In this document: positions 44,770-52,921 of the stretch, piece by piece
Position numbering within the stretch: the stretch's first letter is position 1
Layout of the letters: each line of letters opens with the position of its first letter
NCBI RefSeq assembly: GCF_019802255.1
Contig: NZ_JAHYSS010000008.1
Coordinates: 147,729 to 211,728, forward strand
DNA from: Pedobacter polysacchareus
Lineage (GTDB): Bacteria > Bacteroidota > Bacteroidia > Sphingobacteriales > Sphingobacteriaceae
DNA length: 64,000 bases
Direction: 5' to 3'
The notes under the pieces: model-generated
Seen by the model: the letters and a program-made list of their open reading frames with translations, nothing else
Told to the model about the DNA's origin: nothing
Databases searched by the model: none
Made by a program: the position numbers and the translations under genes

Positions 44770-45771
44770 ATGAAATACAGAAATTTAGGTAAAACTACAG
44801 AGAAACTATCCGCTATTGGCCTAGGCTGTATGGGAATGAGCTTCGCCTATGGCCCAACGGATGATACCGAAAGTATTGCAACTTTGCATAAGGCACTTGA
44901 CCTGGGAATTAATTTTTGGGATACTGCGGATATGTATGGAAACGGAGCGAACGAAGAATTGATCTCTAAGGTATTGGTGCCAAACCGGGAGAAAGTTTTT
45001 ATAGCCACCAAATTTGGCTTCCGTTTTAAAGACAATATCGCTGGTCCAAGTAATTCAAGTGGAACTTATTTTGATGGCTCCCCAGCCTGGATAAAGATAG
45101 CGGTGGAGCAAAGTTTGAAACGCCTTAAAATTGATACTATAGATCTTTACTATGCCCATAGGGTAGACCCAAATGTACCTATCGAAGATACGGTTGGCGC
45201 CATGGCCGAATTAGTTAAAGAAGGAAAGGTCCGGTACCTCGGGTTGAGTGAGGCCTCTCCAGAATCTATTCGAAAAGCAAACGCTGTGCATCCGATTGCC
45301 GCTTTACAAAGTGAATATTCTTTACTTAGTCGTGATGTGGAAGTGGAAATCCTCAGTACAGTGAAGGAACTTGGTATTTCACTGATCCCTTATTCTCCAT
45401 TGGCAAGAGGACTAGTCACTAATGTATTGGAAGTCGATAAACTCTCAGATACTGACTTCCGCAAGTCTTTGCCAAGGTACAGTGGTGAAAATTATAAAAA
45501 TAACCAATCATTGGCGAATGAGTTTGCCAGCTTTTCCGCGCAGAAAAATGTGACCTCAGCTCAACTTGCTTTAGCCTGGGTATTGGCACAGGGGACTGAT
45601 ATTATCCCTATCCCGGGAACAAAAAAACGTAAATATCTGGAAGAGAATGCAGGGGCGGTAGAGATTAACTTATCTGCTGTTGATCTAAAAGCTATTGATG
45701 AACTGATTTCACGCTACCCAAACATTGGCGAACGTTACAGTGAAGGTTCCATGAAACTGGTTAACAACTAA
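44770..45771 (+). CDS. Aldo/keto reductase, copy 2
   Basis: 333 aa from the ATG at 44770; the frame extends to a GTG at 44731, but family alignment begins at MKYRNLGKTTEKLSAIGLGC. Catalytic residues: FWDTADMYGNG (D, Y), FIATKFGFRF (K), YYAHRVDPNVPIEDT (H). The cofactor end is IPIPGTKKRKYLEENAGAVE. It is a clear paralogue of the enzyme at 40408 but with a longer segment after the Lys (DNIAGPSNSSGTYFDGSPAW). A strong terminator follows. Confidence 0.93.
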   Translation: MKYRNLGKTTEKLSAIGLGCMGMSFAYGPTDDTESIATLHKALDLGINFWDTADMYGNGANEELISKVLVPNREKVFIATKFGFRFKDNIAGPSNSSGTYFDGSPAWIKIAVEQSLKRLKIDTIDLYYAHRVDPNVPIEDTVGAMAELVKEGKVRYLGLSEASPESIRKANAVHPIAALQSEYSLLSRDVEVEILSTVKELGISLIPYSPLARGLVTNVLEVDKLSDTDFRKSLPRYSGENYKNNQSLANEFASFSAQKNVTSAQLALAWVLAQGTDIIPIPGTKKRKYLEENAGAVEINLSAVDLKAIDELISRYPNIGERYSEGSMKLVNN

Positions 45772-45786
45772 ATTTAGCTTTAAAAG

Positions 45787-45826
45787 CAAAAACGCTGTTA
45801 ATCATTAGATTAATAGCGTTTTTTTG
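45787..45826. terminator. Hairpin terminator, also placed after a tRNA-like repeat on the minus strand
   Basis: AAAAACGCTGTTAATC pairs with GATTAATAGCGTTTTT (one mismatch) and is followed by a T-run, ending the AKR gene on the plus strand. On the minus strand it is preceded by the repeat at 45836 and an A-rich spacer, so it could also terminate minus-strand transcripts. Confidence 0.85.
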
Positions 45827-45835
45827 TGTTTTGAA

Positions 45836-45993
45836 TCTGGTGATCCCGCTGGCATCAGAACCTAGTCCTGAAATCAACGGTTAAATAGTATCTAGTGCGG
45901 TTTTTAAATTTGACTCACCGAATCGCTCACCATTTATTTCGTACGTTTTAACTGCAATTGCTATTTGTAAATATAACAGTTTTTGACGAAACG
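45836..45993. repeat. Imperfect direct repeat, copy A (tRNA-3'-end-like)
   Basis: About 158 bp that align by eye with 48155-48316 over their whole length with a few short gaps. The best block is GGCATCAGAACCTAGTCCTG, identical in both copies. Read on the minus strand the start of the repeat gives GGTTCTGATGCC then AGCGGGATCACCA, which looks like a degraded tRNA T-arm and acceptor end with CCA, followed about 10 bp later by a hairpin terminator. It lies just outside the 3' end of the caspase gene. Confidence 0.75.
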
Positions 45994-46064
45994 TCAATTC
46001 ATCTTAATTATTTTGATTCAAATATTGCCTTGAGTACAAAGCTGGTTCTGGTTATGAAAACGGA

Positions 46065-47576
46065 TTAAAAATCAGAATCGTTTTCAGCAGGAAGTGATTC
46101 TCTTGATAAATGCATACGCCAAGGAATGGATAAGTATTTAATTTGTTTTTCTGGAACACTTGTACTCAGGGTCAATTTATCTGAAGGTACGCACAATTTT
46201 AATTTCAATGTTTCCTTAAATTTTTCTAATGAGATTTCATCCATAGTAATTTGTCCATGCGGTTGGACCTGCAAAAGCTCAATAGTTTCGTGCTTCAATG
46301 ATTCTAGTTTGTACCCCTTTACCTTGTTGCCTAAAATATCTAGATCCTCATGTTCAGTAACAATTGCTTCAATAGCTAATACTTCAGGAGGAATACTAGG
46401 AAGGTAGAATAGATGAAATTTGAATGGCAGTAATTGTTGTTTTATAAACTCAAATGACTTAAAGTATCTCTGGTCCGTTTGTAGGGCATAAAGCTCATCA
46501 ACATAATAACTCTTTAATTTTCCTTTTCTGAACAGGCCTTTCGAATCGAAATACATTTCAAAAAGCATCCCATTTAAGACATGGTTTCCTCCATCTTTGT
46601 CAAATTTGACTAACCACGTAGCAAGATTCTTCATAATTCCTTGGGCAGAAAACTCTCCACCGATTGCTGTTTGGAGTATATTTCTCCCTAAAATAAATTC
46701 TGAGCTATCATCCAACCCTTTTGCAGCTACTGTGAGAATTTTTTCAATTGCTGAATTTTGCTTATACCAATCATGCGATCTTAAATCTTCGATAACAGTA
46801 TCAATATCACTACCGGTAGATTTAAACAAATGGTCAGCAACAAACTCACGTTTATACTGAAGTTCAACTGAATGTACTAGCTGACCTGAATTAAAATAGA
46901 AATTACCAATCAAAGAAGTATGTTCCCAGCTTGTTTGCTTCCCTCTTGAGAGGTTATAGACAGATGTTCTTACCCTTTTAAAGAAATCTTCAATTGGTAT
47001 ATTCGGATCGTCGATGTGTTTTAGTAATGATCCGGTGTAAATACTGTTTCGGCCTGATCCGTAATCCATAGCTTTTTCTCCAGGAGAGGTCGAAAATGCT
47101 ATTATTGTACCCTTTGGCGCATGAATAGGTGCCAAGCCTAATTCGGTGGTACCACGATAAACAGACTGCAAGGGGTTATTCCTGCATGCATCAAGAATCA
47201 ATATTTTTATAATTGGATTAGCATTCTGCATACGTTCAATTACTTCGTCCAGTCGATTAGAAGTATATTTTGCAGAAGAGCTATCGGCAAAACTTGTATC
47301 GATCGAAGTGAGATAATTTAAACCATCAATCTGAAGACCATGACCTGAAAAATAAAACAAGCCAATTTGATATTTCTTAAGATTGTCTCCAAATTCTATC
47401 AAGGCGTCATCAAATTCCTTTCTTGTGCAATTTGTGACTTTTTGAATGGTAAATCCAAGGGTCATCAATTTTTCAGCTAGATCATCCGAATCGTTAACTG
47501 CATTGATCAGTTCGTGTTCTTTTAAAACATAATTGGTATTTCCAACTATTAGTGCTAGAGCATTCATCATAATCAA
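46065..47576 (-). CDS. Caspase-like cysteine protease (peptidase C14) with unassigned C-terminal half
   Basis: 503 aa. The C14 domain spans about residues 5-230: NALALIVGNTNYVLKEHELI at the start, catalytic His79 in FYFSGHGLQIDG, and catalytic Cys131 in ILILDACRNNPL. Substrate-loop features are IIAFSTSPGEKAMDYGSGRN and SIYTGSLLKHI. Residues about 240-503 match nothing I know. They mix helices (YKREFVADHLFKSTGSDID, WYKQNSAIEKILTVAAKGLD) with a strand-rich end. Prokaryotic caspases often act as suicide effectors or processing proteases in anti-phage systems. This gene stands alone between two repeats with no obvious activator. The ATG at 47576 is followed by two more in-frame ATGs within four codons. 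Confidence 0.88.
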   Translation of the reverse strand: MIMMNALALIVGNTNYVLKEHELINAVNDSDDLAEKLMTLGFTIQKVTNCTRKEFDDALIEFGDNLKKYQIGLFYFSGHGLQIDGLNYLTSIDTSFADSSSAKYTSNRLDEVIERMQNANPIIKILILDACRNNPLQSVYRGTTELGLAPIHAPKGTIIAFSTSPGEKAMDYGSGRNSIYTGSLLKHIDDPNIPIEDFFKRVRTSVYNLSRGKQTSWEHTSLIGNFYFNSGQLVHSVELQYKREFVADHLFKSTGSDIDTVIEDLRSHDWYKQNSAIEKILTVAAKGLDDSSEFILGRNILQTAIGGEFSAQGIMKNLATWLVKFDKDGGNHVLNGMLFEMYFDSKGLFRKGKLKSYYVDELYALQTDQRYFKSFEFIKQQLLPFKFHLFYLPSIPPEVLAIEAIVTEHEDLDILGNKVKGYKLESLKHETIELLQVQPHGQITMDEISLEKFKETLKLKLCVPSDKLTLSTSVPEKQIKYLSIPWRMHLSRESLPAENDSDF

Positions 47577-48100
47577 ATATATGTAATTGCAAGAATTACA
47601 TCAGGAGCAAAAGAATAAATTTTTTCATCTAAAATCCTGTGTTTCCTTTGAAAATGGACTTATTAGTATTCAATTGTATAAGTAGAAAACAGGTTGCCAT
47701 ATTCTTTGTTAAGAATCTCTACAATTTTGTCTGCAACATGTTTATTATAAGCGTAAGATTGCGCAGGAGGGGTATCGTTGAGTACATAATTAAGTTGTAT
47801 ATTCCTTCAATACAATTTGAAAGGTTATGCTCAAATAAGTACCATATTATTTGGTAGTTCACATTGGTACTTACTGCCATTGAGCGACCGAAAAGGCCGA
47901 AATTCTTGTGAACCTCCAAATATTCTTTACCGAATATCTTGGCTTCAGTCCAGTTAATAGATGTCAAGTCGATTGATAAATCAACTCTCCGTATGTCAGT
48001 ATGTTGAATGTTAATTAGGTGAATCTGGGGAACTTCAATTTACTTACCGAATCACTCAATTTTATATATGATTTATTGAATAAACTGTAGTTTTTGGTAA

Positions 48101-48137
48101 AAAAAAAGCCTGCAATCAATAGATTTGCAGGCTTTTA
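48101..48137. terminator. Hairpin with A/T tails next to repeat B
   Basis: AAAAGCCTGCAA pairs with TTGCAGGCTTTT around a 9-nt loop, with an A-run before and Ts after. This is a good bidirectional terminator. It stands in the same position relative to repeat B as the 45787 hairpin does to repeat A. Confidence 0.8.
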
Positions 48138-48154
48138 AACTTTTTGTTGCTATT

Positions 48155-48316
48155 TCTGGTTATCCCGTTGGCATCAGAACCTAGTCCTGAATTAGCGTTT
48201 AAATAGTATATAATGTGGTTTTAAATTCGGCTCACCGTATCACTCACCAGTTTTTTATACGTTTCAACTGCAATTGGCTCCTAAATGTAACTATTTTAGT
48301 TTAGTGATGAAACACC
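48155..48316. repeat. Imperfect direct repeat, copy B (tRNA-3'-end-like)
   Basis: Second copy of the 45836-45993 sequence, same orientation, 2.3 kb away. Shared blocks include GGCATCAGAACCTAGTCCTG and TTTCAACTGCAATTG against TTTTAACTGCAATTG. The minus-strand tRNA-like end is more decayed here (AACGGGATAACCA). Together the copies flank the caspase gene and the ORF relic. Confidence 0.75.
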
Positions 48317-48387
48317 TTTTAGTGCACTTACAAGGATATCGTAAAATTTATCCCGTATTCAAGAATCTCAATTTAATGATCTTAAAA

Positions 48388-49881
48388 TTAATTTAAATTA
48401 AGTTCGGCCTGCTTTGTCTGAAGCCATGTTCTTACTGGTTCGGTGTAATCAAGCCAAAAAGGGAGGGATGATAATAGGCCTACAACCTCTTTGTAGTCAT
48501 TTTCAGCGTATCCTAATCTAGCTATAATATCATCTATAAAATGATGTGTATCAGGTACGGCATTAATATCCTGAGCAGCACCTATAATTTCGTCCCAAAT
48601 ACCATTGTTTAAGGGGGGTAAGGCTGTGATGATGGAATGGAAATATCTTTCAGGCCCAGTCCCAGCAGGAAGGATAAATTGGGATACCTGCTTTAATGCA
48701 ATCACCTTTTTACGTCTTGAAGCGAAATCACTCCCTGTAAGAACGGCATTCATTCTATCTTTCTTTTGTTGATGGGTCCTATATAAATCTCCATCAATTA
48801 TAAATAAGCAATTTGATACGTTGTTGCTACCTGAAAGTACTGCACCAGCAGCTGTTGTAAAACAATTTATTGCTGGTCCAAAAATGCCGACTTCAATGTG
48901 CTTTCTTATACCTAGATCACCTGCTATTTTATAAACAATTTCTTTCGATAGTTCATCTTCAACAAACAATTTCAACGGTTTAATTTGAACACCTGTCAAT
49001 GCATATAACAACTTTGGATTACCATTTTTAAAACACAAAGAGTTACCTGTGTTGGGGATGAAAATATGATTTATGCTAACTTGGTCTGTCAGTTCTAATA
49101 CGGATTCTGCATGTGTCGTAAAAACAATTTGTAGATGTTTTGCTGTTGCTTCACGATATAGAATGTTTATTAAACGTTTTAATGCTCCAGTGTGCAAGAG
49201 CAGCTCGATTTCATCTATTAAAATCAATCCATAGTCAGGCGCTTTGTGTAACACCTCTAAAATTTTGAATATTCTTTGCTCCCCTGATCCCATGCTTATA
49301 GCAGAATAATCATCTCCACTATACTGCACTCCAACATAATTATATCTGCCTTGAGCATTGTTGGTCATAATTGTATAGTTCCTATTCATTACGACTGAAG
49401 CATCTGCAAGAATTTTCTGCGCAGCATTATCTGCTCGTGCAGTTTTGTTTAAGGTGATAAAAGACTTTGTTTTCAACTCCTCTATTGCTGGCACTGCATC
49501 TCGTACTCCTATATATGATACCCATCTTTGTAACCTAGTTGTGTACCTCGGTGCCCACCTATCTGCATCCTTCTTATATTCCCTGCTATTAGGATGCCTC
49601 TGAGTTGCTAAATGGTGATCGTACGAGAATACAAATTTGCTACCTGCCCATTTTGAGTCTGTATTAGGTGTGAAATATTCACTAAATACATGGTTCTTAC
49701 TGTTATGTCCATTGTATGGTTGGTAACAACAAGCTAGGGCATGAAGGATTGTAGTCTTACCACAACCATTAATACCCATAATTGCGGTCAACGGTTTAGG
49801 GCCAAATTCAATCTCCAAGTTATTTAAACCTTTTAGTTTAGTAATATTTAGTCCTTTAGCTGATTGAGTAGGTATGGGCAT
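48388..49881 (-). CDS. OLD-like ABC ATPase with C-terminal TOPRIM domain
   Basis: 497 aa. An SMC/ABC-class ATPase domain fills about 1-285: Walker A GINGCGKTT (36-44), ABC signature SMGSGEQR (196-203), Walker B LILIDEIE (219-226) and H-loop FTTHAES (H257). A TOPRIM-type nuclease domain follows (FVEDELSKEI with E308, then IIDGDLYRTH with D363 and D365). ATPase plus TOPRIM is the architecture of overcoming-lysogenization-defect (OLD) nucleases, including GajA of Gabija. No UvrD-like gajB or reverse transcriptase is present. It follows a 108-aa gene by 52 bp and the ABC-3C operon on the same strand, so it is probably part of a compound defence cluster. Confidence 0.85.
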   Translation of the reverse strand: MPIPTQSAKGLNITKLKGLNNLEIEFGPKPLTAIMGINGCGKTTILHALACCYQPYNGHNSKNHVFSEYFTPNTDSKWAGSKFVFSYDHHLATQRHPNSREYKKDADRWAPRYTTRLQRWVSYIGVRDAVPAIEELKTKSFITLNKTARADNAAQKILADASVVMNRNYTIMTNNAQGRYNYVGVQYSGDDYSAISMGSGEQRIFKILEVLHKAPDYGLILIDEIELLLHTGALKRLINILYREATAKHLQIVFTTHAESVLELTDQVSINHIFIPNTGNSLCFKNGNPKLLYALTGVQIKPLKLFVEDELSKEIVYKIAGDLGIRKHIEVGIFGPAINCFTTAAGAVLSGSNNVSNCLFIIDGDLYRTHQQKKDRMNAVLTGSDFASRRKKVIALKQVSQFILPAGTGPERYFHSIITALPPLNNGIWDEIIGAAQDINAVPDTHHFIDDIIARLGYAENDYKEVVGLLSSLPFWLDYTEPVRTWLQTKQAELNLN

Positions 49882-49933
49882 TTTTTTTGATAGTTTTACG
49901 TTATTATAATAGACTGGTAATTTAATTTAGATT

Positions 49934-50260
49934 TTATTGGTTTTGCCTTAAATCGTTAATAGGTTCGGAACCCATATCTGTAAACACTACCTGATTCAGG
50001 TCGCTTAAACTGAAATGAAAACATATTCTTCGTACTGCTTCTTTGAAGATTACAATATCACTTGCGTATGAAGTTTGATAAATCATTAATGTCCTAGTTA
50101 ATACATTACCTTTTCGAGCTGACTTGCTTTCAGTGTAGTGTACACAAAAAAACCAAGCCTCACATTGCTTTTTTAAGGTATTTGAAATGGCCAAACACTC
50201 ACGATGTTCTTTGCACTCAATCGAAATTCCTAAAACTTGGTTGAACTGACCGTTGTACAT
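49934..50260 (-). CDS. 108-aa protein of unknown function in the defence cluster
   Basis: ATG start at 50260. No domain is recognised. It has a mixed alpha/beta pattern (VLGISIECKEHRECLAISNT, FFCVHYTESKSARKGNVL, IVIFKEAVRRICFHFSLSDL) with five cysteines. The gene lies 85 bp after the DUF3732 ATPase and 52 bp before the ATPase-TOPRIM gene, all on the minus strand. It may be the second component of the ATPase-TOPRIM system or a linker of both. No close family comes to mind, which makes it a prime candidate for novelty. Confidence 0.6.
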   Translation of the reverse strand: MYNGQFNQVLGISIECKEHRECLAISNTLKKQCEAWFFCVHYTESKSARKGNVLTRTLMIYQTSYASDIVIFKEAVRRICFHFSLSDLNQVVFTDMGSEPINDLRQNQ

Positions 50261-50345
50261 AAGTTAGATTGATAGTTTGTTATGGATTTTTTTATCATCA
50301 GAGATGCTTGATACTAAATGTTAGTTTAAATGGAGTTTGAGTTTG

Positions 50346-52385
50346 TTAATCATTAAACCAATTTCTTGGAATAAGTGCATTGAAACCTGGTTCATCAAAA
50401 TCTCCACGCCATTCTTCCACCAGGTTTATGTTCTTCACACTTTCCCATGTGGATTTAGAAGCATGCTCCAAAATGATTACCTGTGTTTGGTTATTATTCC
50501 ATTCCATAAACTTACTACAAGCATTAAAGATCATTGTGGTGTTTTGAATATCCTCAGAGATTTTTTTCTTTTTCTTTTTGTCAGCTTCTTTTGCTAGGTC
50601 TTTAAAGTCTTCCGGAAAATAAACTTGGCTAGGCTGGTCCAAAATTAAAAAAGAAGGTACATAGTTCTTCTTTCCTGTTTGAGGTAGTTTCAGGAAATAT
50701 TCATGCAAGCCTAATAATGTTGCAAGATGGAAGCACATGTGGTTTGCTCCGCTACCTAATTTATAGAGGAAATTTACGTTCTTTGTTTTAGTGTCTTCAA
50801 TCCTGATTCCAATACTAACATCCGGATCAAGGAGTACTCTTCTCTGTTCCTTATTCTCTATAGGAAGGATTTTGACATAATTTGCAATTGAATCTGAAAC
50901 TTTAGTCAGACATAGTGCTTTGTCGAATTTTTCTTTAAGCAATTTAATTTCTCTTCTTTTTGCTGTAAGTTTATTGCCTAATTCTTCTAGATCAATTGCT
51001 AAATTAGCAGATGGAGAAATTTTCTCTAAATTTTCGAGCACATGGTCAATCTTCCCACTGAATTCGAATATATCTTGGTATTTCTTATAGTTCTTTCGAT
51101 CTTCATTAAGCAAAATGCGGATATTTGCATCGATTTTTAGTATTTCTTGTTCTTTTATACGGATACTCACTTTGTATTCGTTCTTCTCTCTTTCAAAGCT
51201 AAAACTGTCAGATTTTGAACTTTCCAGAATTTGTTTGTTTCTGTCTTTTTCATCTTTAAGTTGTAGTAGATTATTAATTGCTTTTTCTGAAACGGAATCA
51301 CAAAAAGGACAAATATTGCTGCCTTTTTGTTGTAGAAACCATTCGACAGGTTTCAGCCTACTTTCAACCTCCATAGATACACCAGATATATAGTCTATTT
51401 TAGAACGATCAAATTGTTGGATCTTTTGCAAACTCACTTTTAATGTATCTAACTCCCTACTTATCGAAATCCGATCGTTATCTAGTTCCTCTAGTTTTTC
51501 AGAGTAGCGTAATGCTGAACCTTCTTTTAAGAAACGATCACCTTTAATGTCCTTTACTATTTTACTTAGTTCACTTTTTATCAAATTTACACTACCCGAC
51601 TCAATACTGATATCAGCATTTGTTAGGCCAAGGTTTATAGCCCTGCTATAGTATTCATAAATGTCAGATTGCCAATTTTCGTATTGAGCTTTGAGATCAT
51701 CTAACTTCCTTTGTTTCTCCTTTTCAGTCTTTTCTAATGACTCAATTTCTTGCTCAAGACTTAGTATTTTGTAAGATTTATAACCAAGAACTAAGGGGAA
51801 TAATGTCTTTAGTCTTCTAAGGTGTTCAAATGTATCTGTTTTGTAGAAAATTGTAGTTGGGTTGGCAATGATGTTTTGAGGTTGAAAAAGAAAGGCTGCC
51901 GTGTCTCTAAAGCTTGCTGGGGCTTCATCTTTTTGAAAGTTAGTACTTAAGGAAATATTCTCGAACCCAGCTTTAACCCCTAGGAAATTTTTCACGTAGT
52001 CTCTATTTGTCTTATATTGTTTTGCATCTCGGATCCATTCATTACTATTAAGTGCAGGGTTATCACCTTTCCCCAACACATCATACATGTACATAACATC
52101 AGAAACCTTATTGTCATTTCCTGGACAATCTCGCGCTAAAAAAATTGACTGATCATTTATAGTTATATAGATGGCAAATTTATCAACCTTTTCTCTTATA
52201 GTGCCGACAGGAATATCACATTCACTACTTCCTAAGCAATAATCTATTATGGAAATAATGGCAGACTTACCTCGTTGACTATATCCGGTAATAACATTTA
52301 CCATGTTTTCTTCAAACTTGATGATCTTAGGATCCAATGAGTCATCAAGGGGGTATAAAAGGATATTTTTAATCTTTAATCTCAT
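50346..52385 (-). CDS. ABC-3C system ATPase, DUF3732 family (Rad50/SMC-like)
   Basis: 679 aa. Walker A variant GYSQRGKS at 34-41; a helical coiled-coil arm from about 205 to 500, with a zinc-hook-like CPFC at 359-362; ABC signature YKLGSGANHM (541-550); Walker B ILDQPSQVYFP (about 581-591); and H-loop ILEHASKS (H641). The LDQPSQVYFP block and the Walker A are typical of DUF3732 proteins, the ATPase of three-component ABC (ABC-3C) conflict systems. It is presumed to sense invading nucleic acid or a complex and to license the effector. Its ATG overlaps the stop of the middle-component gene (TAATG), so the two are translationally coupled. Confidence 0.9.
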   Translation of the reverse strand: MRLKIKNILLYPLDDSLDPKIIKFEENMVNVITGYSQRGKSAIISIIDYCLGSSECDIPVGTIREKVDKFAIYITINDQSIFLARDCPGNDNKVSDVMYMYDVLGKGDNPALNSNEWIRDAKQYKTNRDYVKNFLGVKAGFENISLSTNFQKDEAPASFRDTAAFLFQPQNIIANPTTIFYKTDTFEHLRRLKTLFPLVLGYKSYKILSLEQEIESLEKTEKEKQRKLDDLKAQYENWQSDIYEYYSRAINLGLTNADISIESGSVNLIKSELSKIVKDIKGDRFLKEGSALRYSEKLEELDNDRISISRELDTLKVSLQKIQQFDRSKIDYISGVSMEVESRLKPVEWFLQQKGSNICPFCDSVSEKAINNLLQLKDEKDRNKQILESSKSDSFSFEREKNEYKVSIRIKEQEILKIDANIRILLNEDRKNYKKYQDIFEFSGKIDHVLENLEKISPSANLAIDLEELGNKLTAKRREIKLLKEKFDKALCLTKVSDSIANYVKILPIENKEQRRVLLDPDVSIGIRIEDTKTKNVNFLYKLGSGANHMCFHLATLLGLHEYFLKLPQTGKKNYVPSFLILDQPSQVYFPEDFKDLAKEADKKKKKKISEDIQNTTMIFNACSKFMEWNNNQTQVIILEHASKSTWESVKNINLVEEWRGDFDEPGFNALIPRNWFND

Positions 52386-52921
52386 TAGAATCGGATATTT
52401 AAATCGTGTTGGATATTTTTGTCATGTCTTTTTGCAAATATTCCACCCAATCGGTAAGCACTATCTTGGATTTTTTTTACGCTATCGAATGTGTTATTGG
52501 CGGATAATGTGAGCGTAAGCTTCTTACTAGTAAAAGGTCTTAACAATACGATTGTGTTGTCCTCCTTGTTAATGCTTAATATGCGTTTGCTGAATGTAAG
52601 ATTTAACCCATCAAATGTTTGAATTGACATTTTGTTGGCTCTTTCTTGAAGACCAAGTAGAATTGAAGGCTCTTTTATCAACGCAGTATATAGTTCTGTT
52701 GAATTTAAAAAACCAATCATTGAGGAATAGTTGTATACAATTGGTAATACATAAAACAAATACCCTAACTTAGGAAAATCGGATTCGTTTTCCCTATTGC
52801 GTGCTATTGTGTAGTATCCTAATGTGAAACTATGGAGAGCAATAGCACTGAGAGCGTCATTTTGCATTAATTCAAAGAGTCCATTTTGATCCTCTACTAT
52901 AGGATTTTTTCTTGCATCCAT
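52385..52921 (-). CDS. ABC-3C system middle component
   Basis: 178-aa mostly helical protein (NGLFELMQNDALSAIALHSF, LGYLFYVLPIVYNYSSMIGF, LYTALIKEPSILLGLQERAN). Size, composition and position between a nuclease-like effector gene and a DUF3732 gene are those of the middle component (MC) of ABC-3C systems, which bridges effector and ATPase. It overlaps both neighbours by 1 nt (TAATG junctions at 52921 and 52385). The call rests mainly on operon position and length. Confidence 0.8.
   Translation of the reverse strand: MDARKNPIVEDQNGLFELMQNDALSAIALHSFTLGYYTIARNRENESDFPKLGYLFYVLPIVYNYSSMIGFLNSTELYTALIKEPSILLGLQERANKMSIQTFDGLNLTFSKRILSINKEDNTIVLLRPFTSKKLTLTLSANNTFDSVKKIQDSAYRLGGIFAKRHDKNIQHDLNIRF

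Larger units (their letters stand above)
47577..48387. other. 811-bp AT-rich gap with ORF relic, hairpin and repeat copy B
   Basis: No confident gene. On the minus strand a frame without stops runs from about 48043 to 47719 (roughly 108 codons). It contains protein-like sequence (TDIRRVDLSIDLTSINW, EYLEVHKNFGLFGRS) but no ATG, so it may be a truncated gene relic. It is followed by a hairpin (48101-48137) and direct repeat B (48155-48316). The caspase promoter should lie near 47577-47650. Confidence 0.5.

Noticed and set aside
45836..45930. Intact tRNA gene on the minus strand
   Set aside because: Only a T-arm/acceptor-like end is visible, the T-stem has mismatches, and no anticodon arm or D-arm can be folded; called a tRNA-like repeat instead.
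47639..47857. 72-codon plus-strand frame upstream of the caspase gene
   Set aside because: Random-looking AT-rich translation without domain features; it lies where the caspase promoter should be.
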